NCBI GenBank assembly: GCA_027320695.1
Contig: DAHVKW010000006.1
Coordinates: forward strand, 1 to 34,659
From: Actinomycetota bacterium
GTDB lineage: Bacteria; Actinomycetota; Acidimicrobiia; Acidimicrobiales; Acidimicrobiaceae
Direction: 5' to 3'
Length of the DNA stretch: 34,659 bases
Part shown: piece after piece, positions 23,912-31,886 of the stretch
How the letters are laid out: each line of letters opens with the position of its first letter
How positions within the stretch are numbered: the stretch's first letter is position 1
Program-made: the position numbers and the translations under genes
The notes under the pieces: model-generated
The model's input: the letters and a program-made list of their open reading frames with translations, nothing else
What the model was told of the DNA's origin: nothing
The model's database searches: none

Positions 23912-24220
23912 TTAGTTGTCCTTTCGCCCCAAGTAACCTGGTCGCTCACTCCGAAGAAGATTGCTGAGGTATTGCTCTAACTCTTCATGGCTGATCTCGC
24001 CTCTGGCATAACGATCTCGAACAACTTCTAGGGGATCACGGTTCTTCACAAAGGTTTCGGGGTTAACTCTTTCTTCTCTGCGATCCCGCAAATTTCGAGA
24101 AATACCTCCATAAAAGAAAACTCTAGCAATCAGGACAATAACTACGAGCCCGACCAACATCATGAATGGCCCGACAACCGTCATGCTCCAGCCGACTCCA
24201 CCACCGCCAAAATTCATCAT
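23912..24220 (-). CDS. SHOCT-domain membrane protein
   Basis: 102 residues. The N terminus is Gly-rich (MMNFGGGGVGWSM) and followed by one membrane helix (GPFMMLVGLVVIVLIARVFF). The C terminus is a SHOCT motif, DPLEVVRDRYARGEISHEELEQYL. AAGGAG lies ten bases before the first ATG. It is paralogous in layout to the protein at 20123-20395. It lies 41 bp behind the rusticyanin-like gene and is probably cotranscribed with it, which suggests a membrane partner or organiser for that exported protein. Confidence 0.7.
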   Translation of the reverse strand: MMNFGGGGVGWSMTVVGPFMMLVGLVVIVLIARVFFYGGISRNLRDRREERVNPETFVKNRDPLEVVRDRYARGEISHEELEQYLSNLLRSERPGYLGRKDN

Positions 24221-24261
24221 TACATGGGCTCCTTTCTACCGAGCCTACTGCTATATACACT

Positions 24262-24975
24262 TTAACGTATTTCCAGCGTTCCGAACATGCCCGCGGCAGC
24301 GTGGCCCGGGACTGGGCAGAAATAATGGTACGTGCCAGACGCGGTCGTGAGACTCCCGCTGCGCGTGTAGTAGCTCGCCGTCACCAGGTTCTGCGTTGTG
24401 CGCTGGGGCAGCGGCATCAGGAAGAAGTTGTCGGTCACTGCTGCCATCGTCATATAAGGGTACGGGGGAGAGCTGGTCGTCAACTCGAAGCCGTGCATGT
24501 AGCCCCTGTCAGTGTTGACTAGCACAACCTTGACCCGTGCTCCCGGTTGTATGACTACGGTGGGATTGACAAGCCCGTCAATCTCCCAGGTCATGTTGGG
24601 TTTGCCATGTGGCGAGGCTAGAGCCACCAAGGTAAGCGAGGGTCCTGCATAAGTAACGGTGTTCATTTTTGGGTCGATACTTGCCCCTTGTGCACCTTTA
24701 TTTACCAAAGCTGCCAAGGCAGTACTAGTGATCACACCTTGATTCTGGGGGTTCCATCCACCAAAGCCCATCATGCCACTAGAGCCACCGGCATAGTTTC
24801 CCTCGCCAGTGCCAATCATGCCAACAGCTCCACGAGCAGGGCTTGAGTACAAAGCACGGGTTGGAGTCGTAGCCCTCGCAAATCCGTTGGTGAAGCCTAA
24901 CCCAGCAAAAACTACGGCGGACAAGCCAAGCACTATCCCTATTGGTAGCAGCTTTCTCCCAAATAAATGATTCAT
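24262..24975 (-). CDS. Rusticyanin-like blue copper protein
   Basis: 237 residues. Signal peptide/anchor at 8-30, a Gly/Met-rich linker (about 45-75), then a cupredoxin domain aligned over its whole length with rusticyanin: helix TALAALVNKGAQGASI, strand NTVTYAGPSLTLVALA, NPTVVIQPGARVKVVLVNTD, GYMHGFELT and GTYHYFCPVPGHAAAGMFG. The type 1 copper ligands are His161, Cys220, His225 and Met230, with the same C-x4-H-x4-M spacing as rusticyanin (Cys138, His143, Met148). Rusticyanin carries electrons from Fe(II) oxidation in acidophiles. The insertion before the domain is unlike the Acidithiobacillus protein. A sulfocyanin-type protein is the alternative. Direct-repeat box 3 lies 48 bp upstream. 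Confidence 0.85.
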   Translation of the reverse strand: MNHLFGRKLLPIGIVLGLSAVVFAGLGFTNGFARATTPTRALYSSPARGAVGMIGTGEGNYAGGSSGMMGFGGWNPQNQGVITSTALAALVNKGAQGASIDPKMNTVTYAGPSLTLVALASPHGKPNMTWEIDGLVNPTVVIQPGARVKVVLVNTDRGYMHGFELTTSSPPYPYMTMAAVTDNFFLMPLPQRTTQNLVTASYYTRSGSLTTASGTYHYFCPVPGHAAAGMFGTLEIR

Positions 24976-25022
24976 GGTTAGCTTCCGTTCTCTTGGCTAC
25001 ATACCACAATAAAAAACGGAGG

Positions 25023-25040
25023 TGAAGATCAAGTGAAGAT
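25023..25040 (-). promoter_or_regulatory. Direct-repeat box 3 (OmpR-type), upstream of rusticyanin-like gene
   Basis: TGAAGAT (25023-25029) and TGAAGAT (25034-25040), a perfect repeat 11 bp apart on the plus strand, preceded by GGAGG. It overlaps the last codons of the histidine kinase gene and lies 48-65 bp before the cupredoxin start, a normal place for an activator site next to the -35 region. Confidence 0.6.
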
Positions 25041-26402
25041 TCGGTGCGCTCCAAGTGAAATCCGGGGTAGGCGCACAGTGAAAGTGGTGCATAGGTATGG
25101 CTCGCTTGTCACGGTAACATCGCCTCCGTGGGCATCTACAAGTCCGGACACGACGGCAAGACCAATTCCCGAACCGCCCGCCTTCACTCCCTGCCCCCGA
25201 TAGAAACGCTCAAAGATTCTAGGGAGATCCATAGGTGATATTCCGGGACCATCATTAGAGACACGAAGCCGAACCCAGCCTTCGAACACATCGAGATTAA
25301 CTTCTACCGTGCCACCAGGTGGCGCGAATTTGCCAGCGTTAGATAGTAAATTAGAAACCACTTGTCGAAGCCTTATTGGATCTCCAATGACAGATACTTC
25401 CGCCAAGTTACAACGAACCAAAAGACGTTTTTCGGAAAAAGGTCCGCTGAAATTATCCACCGCATCTTTGACAATGGGAGCCAAGGCTAGTTCTTGGCGT
25501 TCAAGAACAAACGAGGCTCCGTCAGCAGAGGCAAGGGTCTCCAGGTCAGCCACGAGACGCCCCAAACGCAAAGTCTCGTCGTGGAGTGAAGATAAAGCAG
25601 CTGGCGTGGGCTCAGCTAGTCCATCTTGGAGCGCCTCTAGGTGACTACGCAAGATGCTAAGTGGAGTGCGCAACTCATGCGCCACGTCACGGGCGAAGCT
25701 AGAACGCAAGTAATCTTCAGCTTCCACTGCGTCAGCCATGGCATTAAACGCTGTGGCCATCTGACCTAGCTCATCAGGCGAGCCCTCTAAAAGGCGAACT
25801 GACCGCTGACCAGCAGCGAGAGCTTCAGCGGCCCGAGTAAGCGCTCGAACTGGGACCGTAACTCGGGCCGCCACGAAAACTCCTACCAATAGAGCAACGA
25901 GGCCCGAACCCAAGCTTGCCAGTACCAAGAGCCTCTCGACTGAGGCCAGGAAAGCTTGATCAATGGCAGGTGGGCCAGTTTCGGGCAATCGTAGTAGTGC
26001 GATGCCAACTTGCTTTCCTGCCTCCATCACCGGAAATCGCTCGATAGGACCTAAATTGACTGAACTCATCATTGACGGCGACATCATAGAAGACCCTTGT
26101 CCAGCAGACGAGGACGACCACACGGGCTGACTCTGGTTATTAACCAGGTCGACTTGAATATAATCCATGGTGGCCAGTGGATAAAAGTTCCCAAGAGCTG
26201 CGGAGTCCCAGCCACCGTGTTGGCGATAAGAAGCAGATAACGCAGTCACAAACTGGCGGGCTTGATTTTGTTGTTGAGCAGAGACATATTTGGAGAAGCG
26301 AGAGCCGAAAGCAAGGTGGACAACCACTGCTGTAAGAATTGCAGCGCCTAGTCCGACGACGGCAAAGCCAAAAATAAGACGAAAGGCAAACGATCTACGC
26401 AT
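25029..26402 (-). CDS. Sensor histidine kinase of an OmpR-type two-component system
   Basis: 457 residues from the ATG at 26402, which overlaps the response-regulator stop by eight bases; a GTG at 26417 is also in frame. Two membrane helices (about 8-30 and 165-190) enclose an extracytoplasmic sensor domain of about 130 residues that contains SSMMSPSMMSSVN, a Met cluster suited to copper sensing. HAMP follows (RVTVPVRALTRAAEALAAG), then HisKA with DVAHELRTPLSIL, and the ATPase domain with SNLLSNAGKFAPPGG (N box), NDGPGIS (G1), IFERFYRG (F box) and GSGIGLAVV (G2). All catalytic motifs are intact. Signal assignment to copper or metal is an inference from the Met cluster and neighbours. Confidence 0.93.
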   Translation of the reverse strand: MRRSFAFRLIFGFAVVGLGAAILTAVVVHLAFGSRFSKYVSAQQQNQARQFVTALSASYRQHGGWDSAALGNFYPLATMDYIQVDLVNNQSQPVWSSSSAGQGSSMMSPSMMSSVNLGPIERFPVMEAGKQVGIALLRLPETGPPAIDQAFLASVERLLVLASLGSGLVALLVGVFVAARVTVPVRALTRAAEALAAGQRSVRLLEGSPDELGQMATAFNAMADAVEAEDYLRSSFARDVAHELRTPLSILRSHLEALQDGLAEPTPAALSSLHDETLRLGRLVADLETLASADGASFVLERQELALAPIVKDAVDNFSGPFSEKRLLVRCNLAEVSVIGDPIRLRQVVSNLLSNAGKFAPPGGTVEVNLDVFEGWVRLRVSNDGPGISPMDLPRIFERFYRGQGVKAGGSGIGLAVVSGLVDAHGGDVTVTSEPYLCTTFTVRLPRISLGAHRIFT

Positions 26403-27090
26403 CTTGGGTGACACCAAGGCGGTAGCCCACGCCCAATACAGTAGCTACGAAACGAGTCTCACGATGATCGTCACCGAGCTTGTGCCTCAAGTTTTTCACG
26501 TGAGCGTTGATAGTACGCTCATATCCGTCGTAATCGTAACCCTGGACCCGAGTGACAAGTTCGTAACGAGACCAGACCCGGCCGGGCCGAGTTGCTAGCG
26601 TCGTTAGAAGGTCGAATTCGCTACGGGTGAGCTTGACCAGTCGGCCATTGACAGTCACCTCCCTGCGAGCATGATCGATGACCAGTGCACCTCCTGCGAA
26701 TGAGGATAGCTCAGACTCTCTTCCTAGGACTCGACGCAGAACGGCCTCGACCCGAGCGACAAGTTCCCGGGGACTGAATGGCTTGGTCAAATAGTCATCG
26801 GCTCCCAGACTCAGCCCAGCTACACGCTCATTTTCCGATACCTTAGCGGTTAGCATTATGATAGGTACCTCAGTAACATCGCGCAAAGAACGAGCTACTT
26901 CCTCTCCTGTCATATCGGGCAGCATAAGGTCAAGTACTACCAAATCTGGCGTAAGGCGGTTCGCCGCCTCCAGGGCCTCCTGGCCGGTGCTTGCTTCGAA
27001 TACGGTGTAGCCATGGTGTTCGAGGTAGGTGCGAACCACATCTCGAATCCTTGCTTCATCGTCCACTACCAAAATGCTTGCACTGCCCAT
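26395..27090 (-). CDS. OmpR/PhoB-family response regulator
   Basis: 231 residues from the ATG at 27090, preceded by GGAGG; the longer open frame to 27168 is rejected. Receiver domain with acidic pocket (ILVVDDEAR), phosphoacceptor Asp54 in VVLDLMLPD, Thr in IIMLTAK and the conserved LTKPF. A C-terminal winged-helix DNA-binding domain follows (LTRSEFDLLTTLATRPGRVWSR; YDYDGYERTINAHVKNLRHKLG; VLGVGYRL). OmpR-type regulators bind pairs of direct repeats about 11 bp apart, just as found in the three boxes upstream of neighbouring genes, so these are its plausible targets. Cotranscribed with the kinase. Confidence 0.94.
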   Translation of the reverse strand: MGSASILVVDDEARIRDVVRTYLEHHGYTVFEASTGQEALEAANRLTPDLVVLDLMLPDMTGEEVARSLRDVTEVPIIMLTAKVSENERVAGLSLGADDYLTKPFSPRELVARVEAVLRRVLGRESELSSFAGGALVIDHARREVTVNGRLVKLTRSEFDLLTTLATRPGRVWSRYELVTRVQGYDYDGYERTINAHVKNLRHKLGDDHRETRFVATVLGVGYRLGVTQDA

Positions 27091-27188
27091 GGTCAACCTC
27101 CGGGGATCGCCACCGATGCTTTGTATGAGAACGTGGCTTTCGCCAGAGGGTCTTTTACACAAACCCATTCTCCACCGGTTGCTTTTTC

Positions 27189-27213
27189 CAACTACTACAT
27201 GGTATAGTAGTTG
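27189..27213. promoter_or_regulatory. CopY/BlaI-like palindrome upstream of Met-rich membrane protein
   Basis: CAACTACTA (27189-27197) and TAGTAGTTG (27205-27213) are a perfect 9-bp inverted repeat with a 7-base spacer, 60 bp before the gene at 27273. The ACTACTACA...TAGTAGT form resembles operators of the BlaI/MecI/CopY repressor family. No such repressor gene is in the window. Confidence 0.55.
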
Positions 27214-27272
27214 CTAGGCGACGACGGCTCGGGCGACCACCGTGAAAGCTAGTCACCAGAGGAGGTTTTTAG

Positions 27273-27644
27273 ATGTGTCTGAACCGTAAGGTACTAATCG
27301 GGTCCGGGGTAGTTGTGCTCGGCATTTTGGCGTTTGACCGATCACTCATTTGGCATGCATTACCCCTGATGCTGTTCGCCATCTGTCCGCTCTCAATGGT
27401 TCTCATGATGCGGGGTATGAGCAAGATGGGTGGAATGCAAGGGATGTCAGGCAACGGCCAGAGCTGCGGGATGTCGTCGAGTTCTCAAGACACAACAATT
27501 GGTATGGGCTCCATGGACATAGAACATGTGGGAGACGGCAACCCTAGCCAGGGCACCAAGGATGAATTAGCTCGCCTGCGCGCCGAGGTAGACCAACTAC
27601 GTGCCGAAAGGTCTACAAGAACACAGGGCGAAGTCGGCACATAG
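27273..27644 (+). CDS. Small Met-rich two-helix membrane protein with coiled coil
   Basis: 123 residues, GGAGG seven bases before the ATG. A short N terminus with Cys2 is followed by helix VLIGSGVVVLGILAF and helix ALPLMLFAICPLSMVLMMRGM, then a Met/Gly-rich linker (MSKMGGMQGMSG, Cys65, GMGSMDIEH), and a C-terminal coiled coil of about 30 residues (DELARLRAEVDQLRAER). Similar small proteins with the LLFAICPLSM motif are common in copper and mercury resistance loci of actinobacteria, and I recall them as DUF2933-like. Function unproven, probably metal-related. Regulated, I infer, through the palindrome at 27189. Confidence 0.65.
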   Translation: MCLNRKVLIGSGVVVLGILAFDRSLIWHALPLMLFAICPLSMVLMMRGMSKMGGMQGMSGNGQSCGMSSSSQDTTIGMGSMDIEHVGDGNPSQGTKDELARLRAEVDQLRAERSTRTQGEVGT

Positions 27645-27972
27645 TAGCGATGGGCTTGTCGCTCCATTGGAACGCACGCATCTGATGATGGATTGAAAAC
27701 GCTTGCCACTTTGGATCATCGGTACGGCCATTTAAATAAATTGAATTAGCGCGAACAAATGGCTTTGATCCGATCTGGCCCGTCACCCCAGGATTGATCC
27801 TTGCAACGAAATCTGTCATCAAGGCATCAAAGTCTGATCCGTATCCCTCGTGCGAAATCGCTATGGATGCCCGTAGGAGTTGAACAACATTTAGTAACAC
27901 TTCGATCTCTCTTAGCCTGATAGGCAGAAAACTAATCTGATAGACAACTAGACAAAAAGCGTAGGAAGACAA
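27645..27972. other. Intergenic stretch upstream of the permease
   Basis: No plus-strand gene. A minus-strand frame covers 27613-27972 with protein-like composition (FDALMTDFVARINPGVTGQIG) but no ribosome binding site or recognisable domain, and overlaps the gene on the left. A CTGATAG repeat (27916 and 27937 regions) may be part of the permease promoter region. Confidence 0.3.
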
Positions 27973-29283
27973 GTGATTTATTTAACCATTGCATCTTCGC
28001 TCATAGATGGTCTCAGAGAAGGTTTCTATATGTTTTGGGAGACTGGTTGGGCCCTTGTTCTGGGTTTTGGCCTTTCTGGCGCAGTCCAGTCCTTTGTAAC
28101 CCGAAAGGAAATGGAAAAAACACTAGGTGACCATAAACCGAAGACCATCCTTAAGGCCTCAGTCCTGGGCATGGCCTCCTCGTCTTGTTCCTATGCCGCC
28201 ACCGCGATGGCAAAATCCCTGTTCTCTAAAGGGGCCGACTTCTTAGCGGCCATGTCCTTCATGTTCGCCTCAACAAATTTGGTAGTGGAGTTGGGCATTG
28301 TAATTGTCGTCCTTTTGGGATGGCAGTTTTTTGCCGCCGAATTCATAGGTGGTCCAATCATGATTGCCTTGTTAGTTATGGCAGGTAGCGTCACAATTGC
28401 GCCTGCTTTGATTCAAAAGGCACGAAATGGGTTGCGGTCAAACGAAGCTGACTTTGATCAAAGTAGTGAAGCTTCGCAATCAATGGCGCAATTTGGGGAT
28501 GCGCACAACCATGGTAATCATCCAATCCATGAACCAGCGAATAACGCAAATAAGCCACTTTACAGACGGCTCAAAGATCCAGCTCTGTGGGCCGATGCTG
28601 CCAGCTACGCCATAGCCGATTTGAAAATGTTACGCAAAGAGATGCTGATAGGCTACCTGATTGCCGGATACCTTGCCACAATAGTCCCCACCTCAATCTG
28701 GAAAGTAGTCTTCATAAGTGGACACGGCACCCTAACCCAGATCGAAAATGCTCTAGTAGGCCCCATAATTGCCTTTATCAGTTTCGTCTGCTCAGTTGGG
28801 AATATCCCTTTGGCCGCAGCTCTGTGGAAAGGTGGTATTTCATTTGGCGGTGTAATCTCATTTATATTTGCAGACCTCCTGGCCTTTCCGCTGGTAATGA
28901 TCTACAGAAAGCTCTACGGCACCAGGCTAGCGCTGCGAATGAGTGTACTATTTTGGCTTGTCATGGCGGTCGCTGGGTTTGTGGTCGAAGAGATCTTCAA
29001 TGCTTTTGGGCTAGTACCTACAAATCGTGCGTTGCAGATTCTTTCGAGAAACATCTCACTCGACTACACAACATATCTAAACATCGTCTTTTTCGCGCTC
29101 TTCGTTGTCATTGTTTGGGCTGCAAAGAACCAGGGGCGCCTCGGCGGAGGCCAAGGATATGCAATCGATCCCATCTGTGGCATGCAGGTGGAAACAGCCA
29201 ACGCGCCGGCAAAGATCTATTCCGATAGTCAGTGGGTGTATTTCTGTTCAGACCATTGCAAAACAAAGTTTGAAAAATCATGA
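27973..29283 (+). CDS. COG0701-type permease with C-terminal YHS metal domain
   Basis: 436 residues, GTG start with AGGAAG upstream. Membrane helices in two blocks (about 15-160 and 215-390) separated by a His-rich loop near 170-200 (DAHNHGNHPIHE). The first block contains the conserved ASSSCSYAATAMAKSLFSKGADF segment of the COG0701/DUF318 permeases, to which the methylarsenite exporter ArsP belongs. The second block repeats the fold with SVGNIPLAAALWKGG. At the end is a YHS domain, DPICGMQVE and YFCSDHCKTKF, which binds metals in copper and mercury proteins. Probably a metal or organometal exporter. The YHS tail and His-rich loop suggest soft-metal cargo. Specificity not determined. Confidence 0.8.
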   Translation: MIYLTIASSLIDGLREGFYMFWETGWALVLGFGLSGAVQSFVTRKEMEKTLGDHKPKTILKASVLGMASSSCSYAATAMAKSLFSKGADFLAAMSFMFASTNLVVELGIVIVVLLGWQFFAAEFIGGPIMIALLVMAGSVTIAPALIQKARNGLRSNEADFDQSSEASQSMAQFGDAHNHGNHPIHEPANNANKPLYRRLKDPALWADAASYAIADLKMLRKEMLIGYLIAGYLATIVPTSIWKVVFISGHGTLTQIENALVGPIIAFISFVCSVGNIPLAAALWKGGISFGGVISFIFADLLAFPLVMIYRKLYGTRLALRMSVLFWLVMAVAGFVVEEIFNAFGLVPTNRALQILSRNISLDYTTYLNIVFFALFVVIVWAAKNQGRLGGGQGYAIDPICGMQVETANAPAKIYSDSQWVYFCSDHCKTKFEKS

Positions 29284-29787
29284 CGAACACCAAATGCTTG
29301 CATACTGGACGACTGATCAGAAACCGCTCTGGGAACCCAGTGCATCGCGCGTTCCACAACTACGACCAGTCAGGCCTGTTTGTTGGGGGAATGAGCGATC
29401 CCCTTCCACTCAAATGGGACAGAGAAGAACGTTTGGTTCTAGCTGCGCACTCCCGCACTTTTGGCCCCATTGGTATTCGTTCAGCTCTAACCGAGTTTCT
29501 TTACACTCTGTGAGTTGGGAACTGTTGGATTCCCAAGGCTTCTTTGGGCACAGTCGTTTCGTTGAAACACTGCAGGCGTGATCATGCATCAGCTCAACCT
29601 CGTTAGGATCTCCGAAACACCACAAAAACCTGCTTCCCTAACCGATACCACTCAAAAGCAGCTGCTAGCCCACAGTTTTTTTAGACTTATTCATTTGGAT
29701 GAAATACGGCGTAACAGGCACCGAGGAAAATCAGTACCCATTCCTCGTGGCAGATTTGCGCCTGGTGCAGCATGCGATGAAAGTTAT
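29284..29787. other. Intergenic stretch, no supported gene
   Basis: A plus-strand frame starting at 29280 overlaps the permease stop by ATGA and runs to 29513, but the product has no hydrophobic or domain pattern and no known relative. The segment 29514-29787 shows nothing on either strand. It separates the plus-strand permease from the convergent cation-efflux operon. Confidence 0.3.
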
Positions 29788-30444
29788 TTAAGCATCGCAG
29801 CAGAGGCGGCCCTTCCAGGTTTCGCGGCCTTCTTTAGTAGCAAAGTATACGATTGCGAGACTGGCAACGGGATCGGCCCACCACCAGCCAAGTGCAGCAT
29901 TGAGACCGATGCCCAGAAGGGTAGTAACGCTGAGAACGGCACAAAGCATGGTTTCCACAGCGTCAGCACGGACCAAAGCGGCTGCACCCTTATCGTCTTT
30001 ACCATCTAGATGGTCGGCAACACGCCTCTTGGCTACCGATAAGGCGGGCATGACAATGAGGGCACCAATAGCGATGGCAATGCCTGACGGACTGGTTGAA
30101 GAATGGTATGAGCGAACAAGACTAATGGTGGCGTCAACGATGACGTAAGCGGCAAGAAGGTAAAAACAAACTGAAAGGGCTCGCAACGCAAGACGTTCTT
30201 TCACCTCGTCAGGACCACCGGATCTAAGAAGGGCCCGGAGGCGAACTATGATGATAATTGCGCTGACGATTTCGATGCCGGAGTCAAGACCGAATGAAGT
30301 GAGTGCAACCGAGGCTGCCACAATTCCACTGATGAGAGCTACGACTGCCTCAAGGGTATTCCAGACTAAGGTGGCGTACTCCAGTTTCACGGCCCGATTT
30401 GCCTCGTGTCCTACTGTATTTGGTCTGGTTCCTTTATTCATCAA
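29788..30444 (-). CDS. Short cation diffusion facilitator-like transporter
   Basis: 218 residues, ATG overlapping the upstream CDF stop by ATGA. Six membrane helices but no C-terminal cytoplasmic domain, shorter than normal CDF proteins. The substrate site in helix 2 is SFGLDSGIEIVSA (D-x3-E in place of H/D-x3-D), and helix 5 has RADAVETMLCAV (D-x3-E). It ends with GWWWADPVASLAIVYFATKEG. This family of short transporters is common in actinobacteria, often beside CzcD. Likely role: Zn, Co, Cd or Fe efflux in an operon with the ArsR repressor at 31438. A diverged C-terminal remnant of the same kind of gene lies at 15299. Confidence 0.8.
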   Translation of the reverse strand: MMNKGTRPNTVGHEANRAVKLEYATLVWNTLEAVVALISGIVAASVALTSFGLDSGIEIVSAIIIIVRLRALLRSGGPDEVKERLALRALSVCFYLLAAYVIVDATISLVRSYHSSTSPSGIAIAIGALIVMPALSVAKRRVADHLDGKDDKGAAALVRADAVETMLCAVLSVTTLLGIGLNAALGWWWADPVASLAIVYFATKEGRETWKGRLCCDA

Positions 30445-31445
30445 TGGGTGTCTTTCTCATGATCGAGGTGACCAACAGGTTCGAGCTGGAATGTTGAGTG
30501 TGTCACGTCAAAGTGGCCGGAGACACATGCCTGGATGTGGTCGAGAATATGGGGGATGTGACCATCGGAGAAGCAAGAGTCATCCACAACAACGTGAGCA
30601 GAGAGGGTGGGTAGGTCGGAAGTGATGGTCCAGGCATGTAAATCATGTACGTCGGATACATGGTCGGTACCGAGAATATGGGCTCGGATATCGCCTAGGT
30701 CAATGTCTTTGGGAGCAGCCTCAAGCAGAATTCGTCCTGAGGCTTTAAGTAGGCCCCAGGACGCTTTGAGCATCAAGACTACCACAAACAGTGAGGCTAT
30801 AGCGTCGGCACGCTCGTATCCAGTAACTACGACAATCACCCCCGCGATAACGGTAGCGATGAACCCGTAGAGGTCGGTGACGATGTGCTGGAACGAGCCC
30901 TCCACGTTCAGGCTCGACCGGTTAGCTTTGGATAACATCCATGCCGCGACAAGGTTCACTGCGATGCCGACTAGGGCGACGACCACCACAGTAAGTCCCT
31001 TGACTACACCTGGGTGAATCAGACGGCGAATCGCCTCGAAGGCAACCAGGGCAGACACGATCAGCAAGGTGATCCCGTTCCCTGCCGCTGAAAGTATTTC
31101 AGCACGTTTGAATCCAAACGTCCACTCTCCAACCGGCGACCTGGCAGCAAGACGAGCAGCCCACAACGACGCCCCGAGCGCTCCTGCGTCGGTGAGCATG
31201 TGCCCCGAGTCCGACAGCAAGGCTAATGACCCCGAGATCATCGCCGTAATTGTCTCAACTGTCATGAACGTGACGATCAGACCCAACGCGATTGCCAGGT
31301 ACCGGACATCAGCGTCAGCGGATAGGCCATGGCTGTGCCCACCATGGTCGCGGCGATGGTGGGCATTGTTCCCATCTCCCTGCATATGCACGGACACAGT
31401 GGCACAATCGAATTCAGCGCTGTCTTGCCCGCCAGGGCTACCCAC
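30441..31445 (-). CDS. czcD: CzcD-type cation diffusion facilitator
   Basis: 334 residues from the GTG at 31445 (AAGGAG seven bases upstream; GTG overlaps the end of arsR by eight bases). A His-rich N terminus (HHRRDHGGHSHG) precedes six membrane helices. Zn-site residues are present: LLSDSGHMLTDAGALG (H-x3-D) in helix 2 and FQHIVTDLYGF (H-x3-D) in helix 5. The cytoplasmic C-terminal ferredoxin-like domain is complete (VSDVHDLHAWTITSD; LSAHVVVDD; HSTFQLEP). It exports Zn(II), and often Co(II) or Cd(II), in exchange for protons. All catalytic residues intact. Middle gene of the arsR-czcD-CDF operon. Confidence 0.93.
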   Translation of the reverse strand: MGSPGGQDSAEFDCATVSVHMQGDGNNAHHRRDHGGHSHGLSADADVRYLAIALGLIVTFMTVETITAMISGSLALLSDSGHMLTDAGALGASLWAARLAARSPVGEWTFGFKRAEILSAAGNGITLLIVSALVAFEAIRRLIHPGVVKGLTVVVVALVGIAVNLVAAWMLSKANRSSLNVEGSFQHIVTDLYGFIATVIAGVIVVVTGYERADAIASLFVVVLMLKASWGLLKASGRILLEAAPKDIDLGDIRAHILGTDHVSDVHDLHAWTITSDLPTLSAHVVVDDSCFSDGHIPHILDHIQACVSGHFDVTHSTFQLEPVGHLDHEKDTH

Positions 31446-31851
31446 TAATCGCTCCTTCCACCGCTTCGGAACGCATAATAGTGGTGTGACTAATATGAGC
31501 TAAGCCAATATCAAGGAGCAATCGTACGTGTCCATCAGCTAGCCGATAATAGGCCATTCGGCCCCTCCGATTCACGGAAACTACCCGATGAGCGCGTAAT
31601 AACCGCAGGGCGTGGCTTACCGTGCTCTCACTCATGGAGGTCGCTGCCGCCAGATCACAGACACACAACTCTCCGCCCTCAAGCAATGCCACTAGTAGAG
31701 TAAGTCGGCTCTGATCGCCAAGAAGACCGAACGCATCGGCCAGATCTTCAAGATTATCGATGCTGGGAAGAGCGGCAACCACCTCTGCTACTTTGCCGGC
31801 GTCGATCATCCGAACACCGCAACTCTCACGACCTAACGAACCAGTGCCCAT
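31438..31851 (-). CDS. SmtB/CzrA-type ArsR metal repressor
   Basis: 137 residues; ATG with GGAGA nine bases upstream. Winged-helix domain with DAFGLLGDQSRLTLLVALLEGG, the alpha3 motif ELCVCDLA, a recognition helix in MSESTVSHALRLLRAH and a wing RRGRMAYYRLAD. The C-terminal alpha5 metal site is visible: DGHVRLLLDIGLAHISH (D-x-H and H-x2-H), as in Zn- or Co/Ni-sensing SmtB, CzrA and NmtR. The two Cys of alpha3 would add a Cd/Pb-type site. It lies at the head of the efflux operon, with a palindrome just upstream, and should repress it until Zn or a related ion is bound. Confidence 0.9.
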   Translation of the reverse strand: MGTGSLGRESCGVRMIDAGKVAEVVAALPSIDNLEDLADAFGLLGDQSRLTLLVALLEGGELCVCDLAAATSMSESTVSHALRLLRAHRVVSVNRRGRMAYYRLADGHVRLLLDIGLAHISHTTIMRSEAVEGAISG

Positions 31852-31866
31852 TACTAATATCTCCTC

Positions 31867-31886
31867 ATATATTCATATGATTATAT
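31867..31886. promoter_or_regulatory. SmtB-type operator upstream of arsR
   Basis: ATATATTCATATGATTATAT is a 20-base inverted repeat with one mismatched pair, centred on TCATATGA, 15-35 bp before the repressor start. It matches the A+T-rich 12-2-12 operators of the SmtB/CzrA family, which carry TGAA-type half sites. Confidence 0.7.

Noticed and set aside
27613-27972. Minus-strand ORF of 119 codons upstream of the permease
   Set aside because: No start signal or known domain, and it overlaps the end of the gene at 27273 antisense. It could be a remnant, but I cannot support it.
29280-29513. ORF overlapping the permease stop by ATGA
   Set aside because: The overlap is suggestive, but the product has no hydrophobic or domain pattern and no ribosome binding site of its own.
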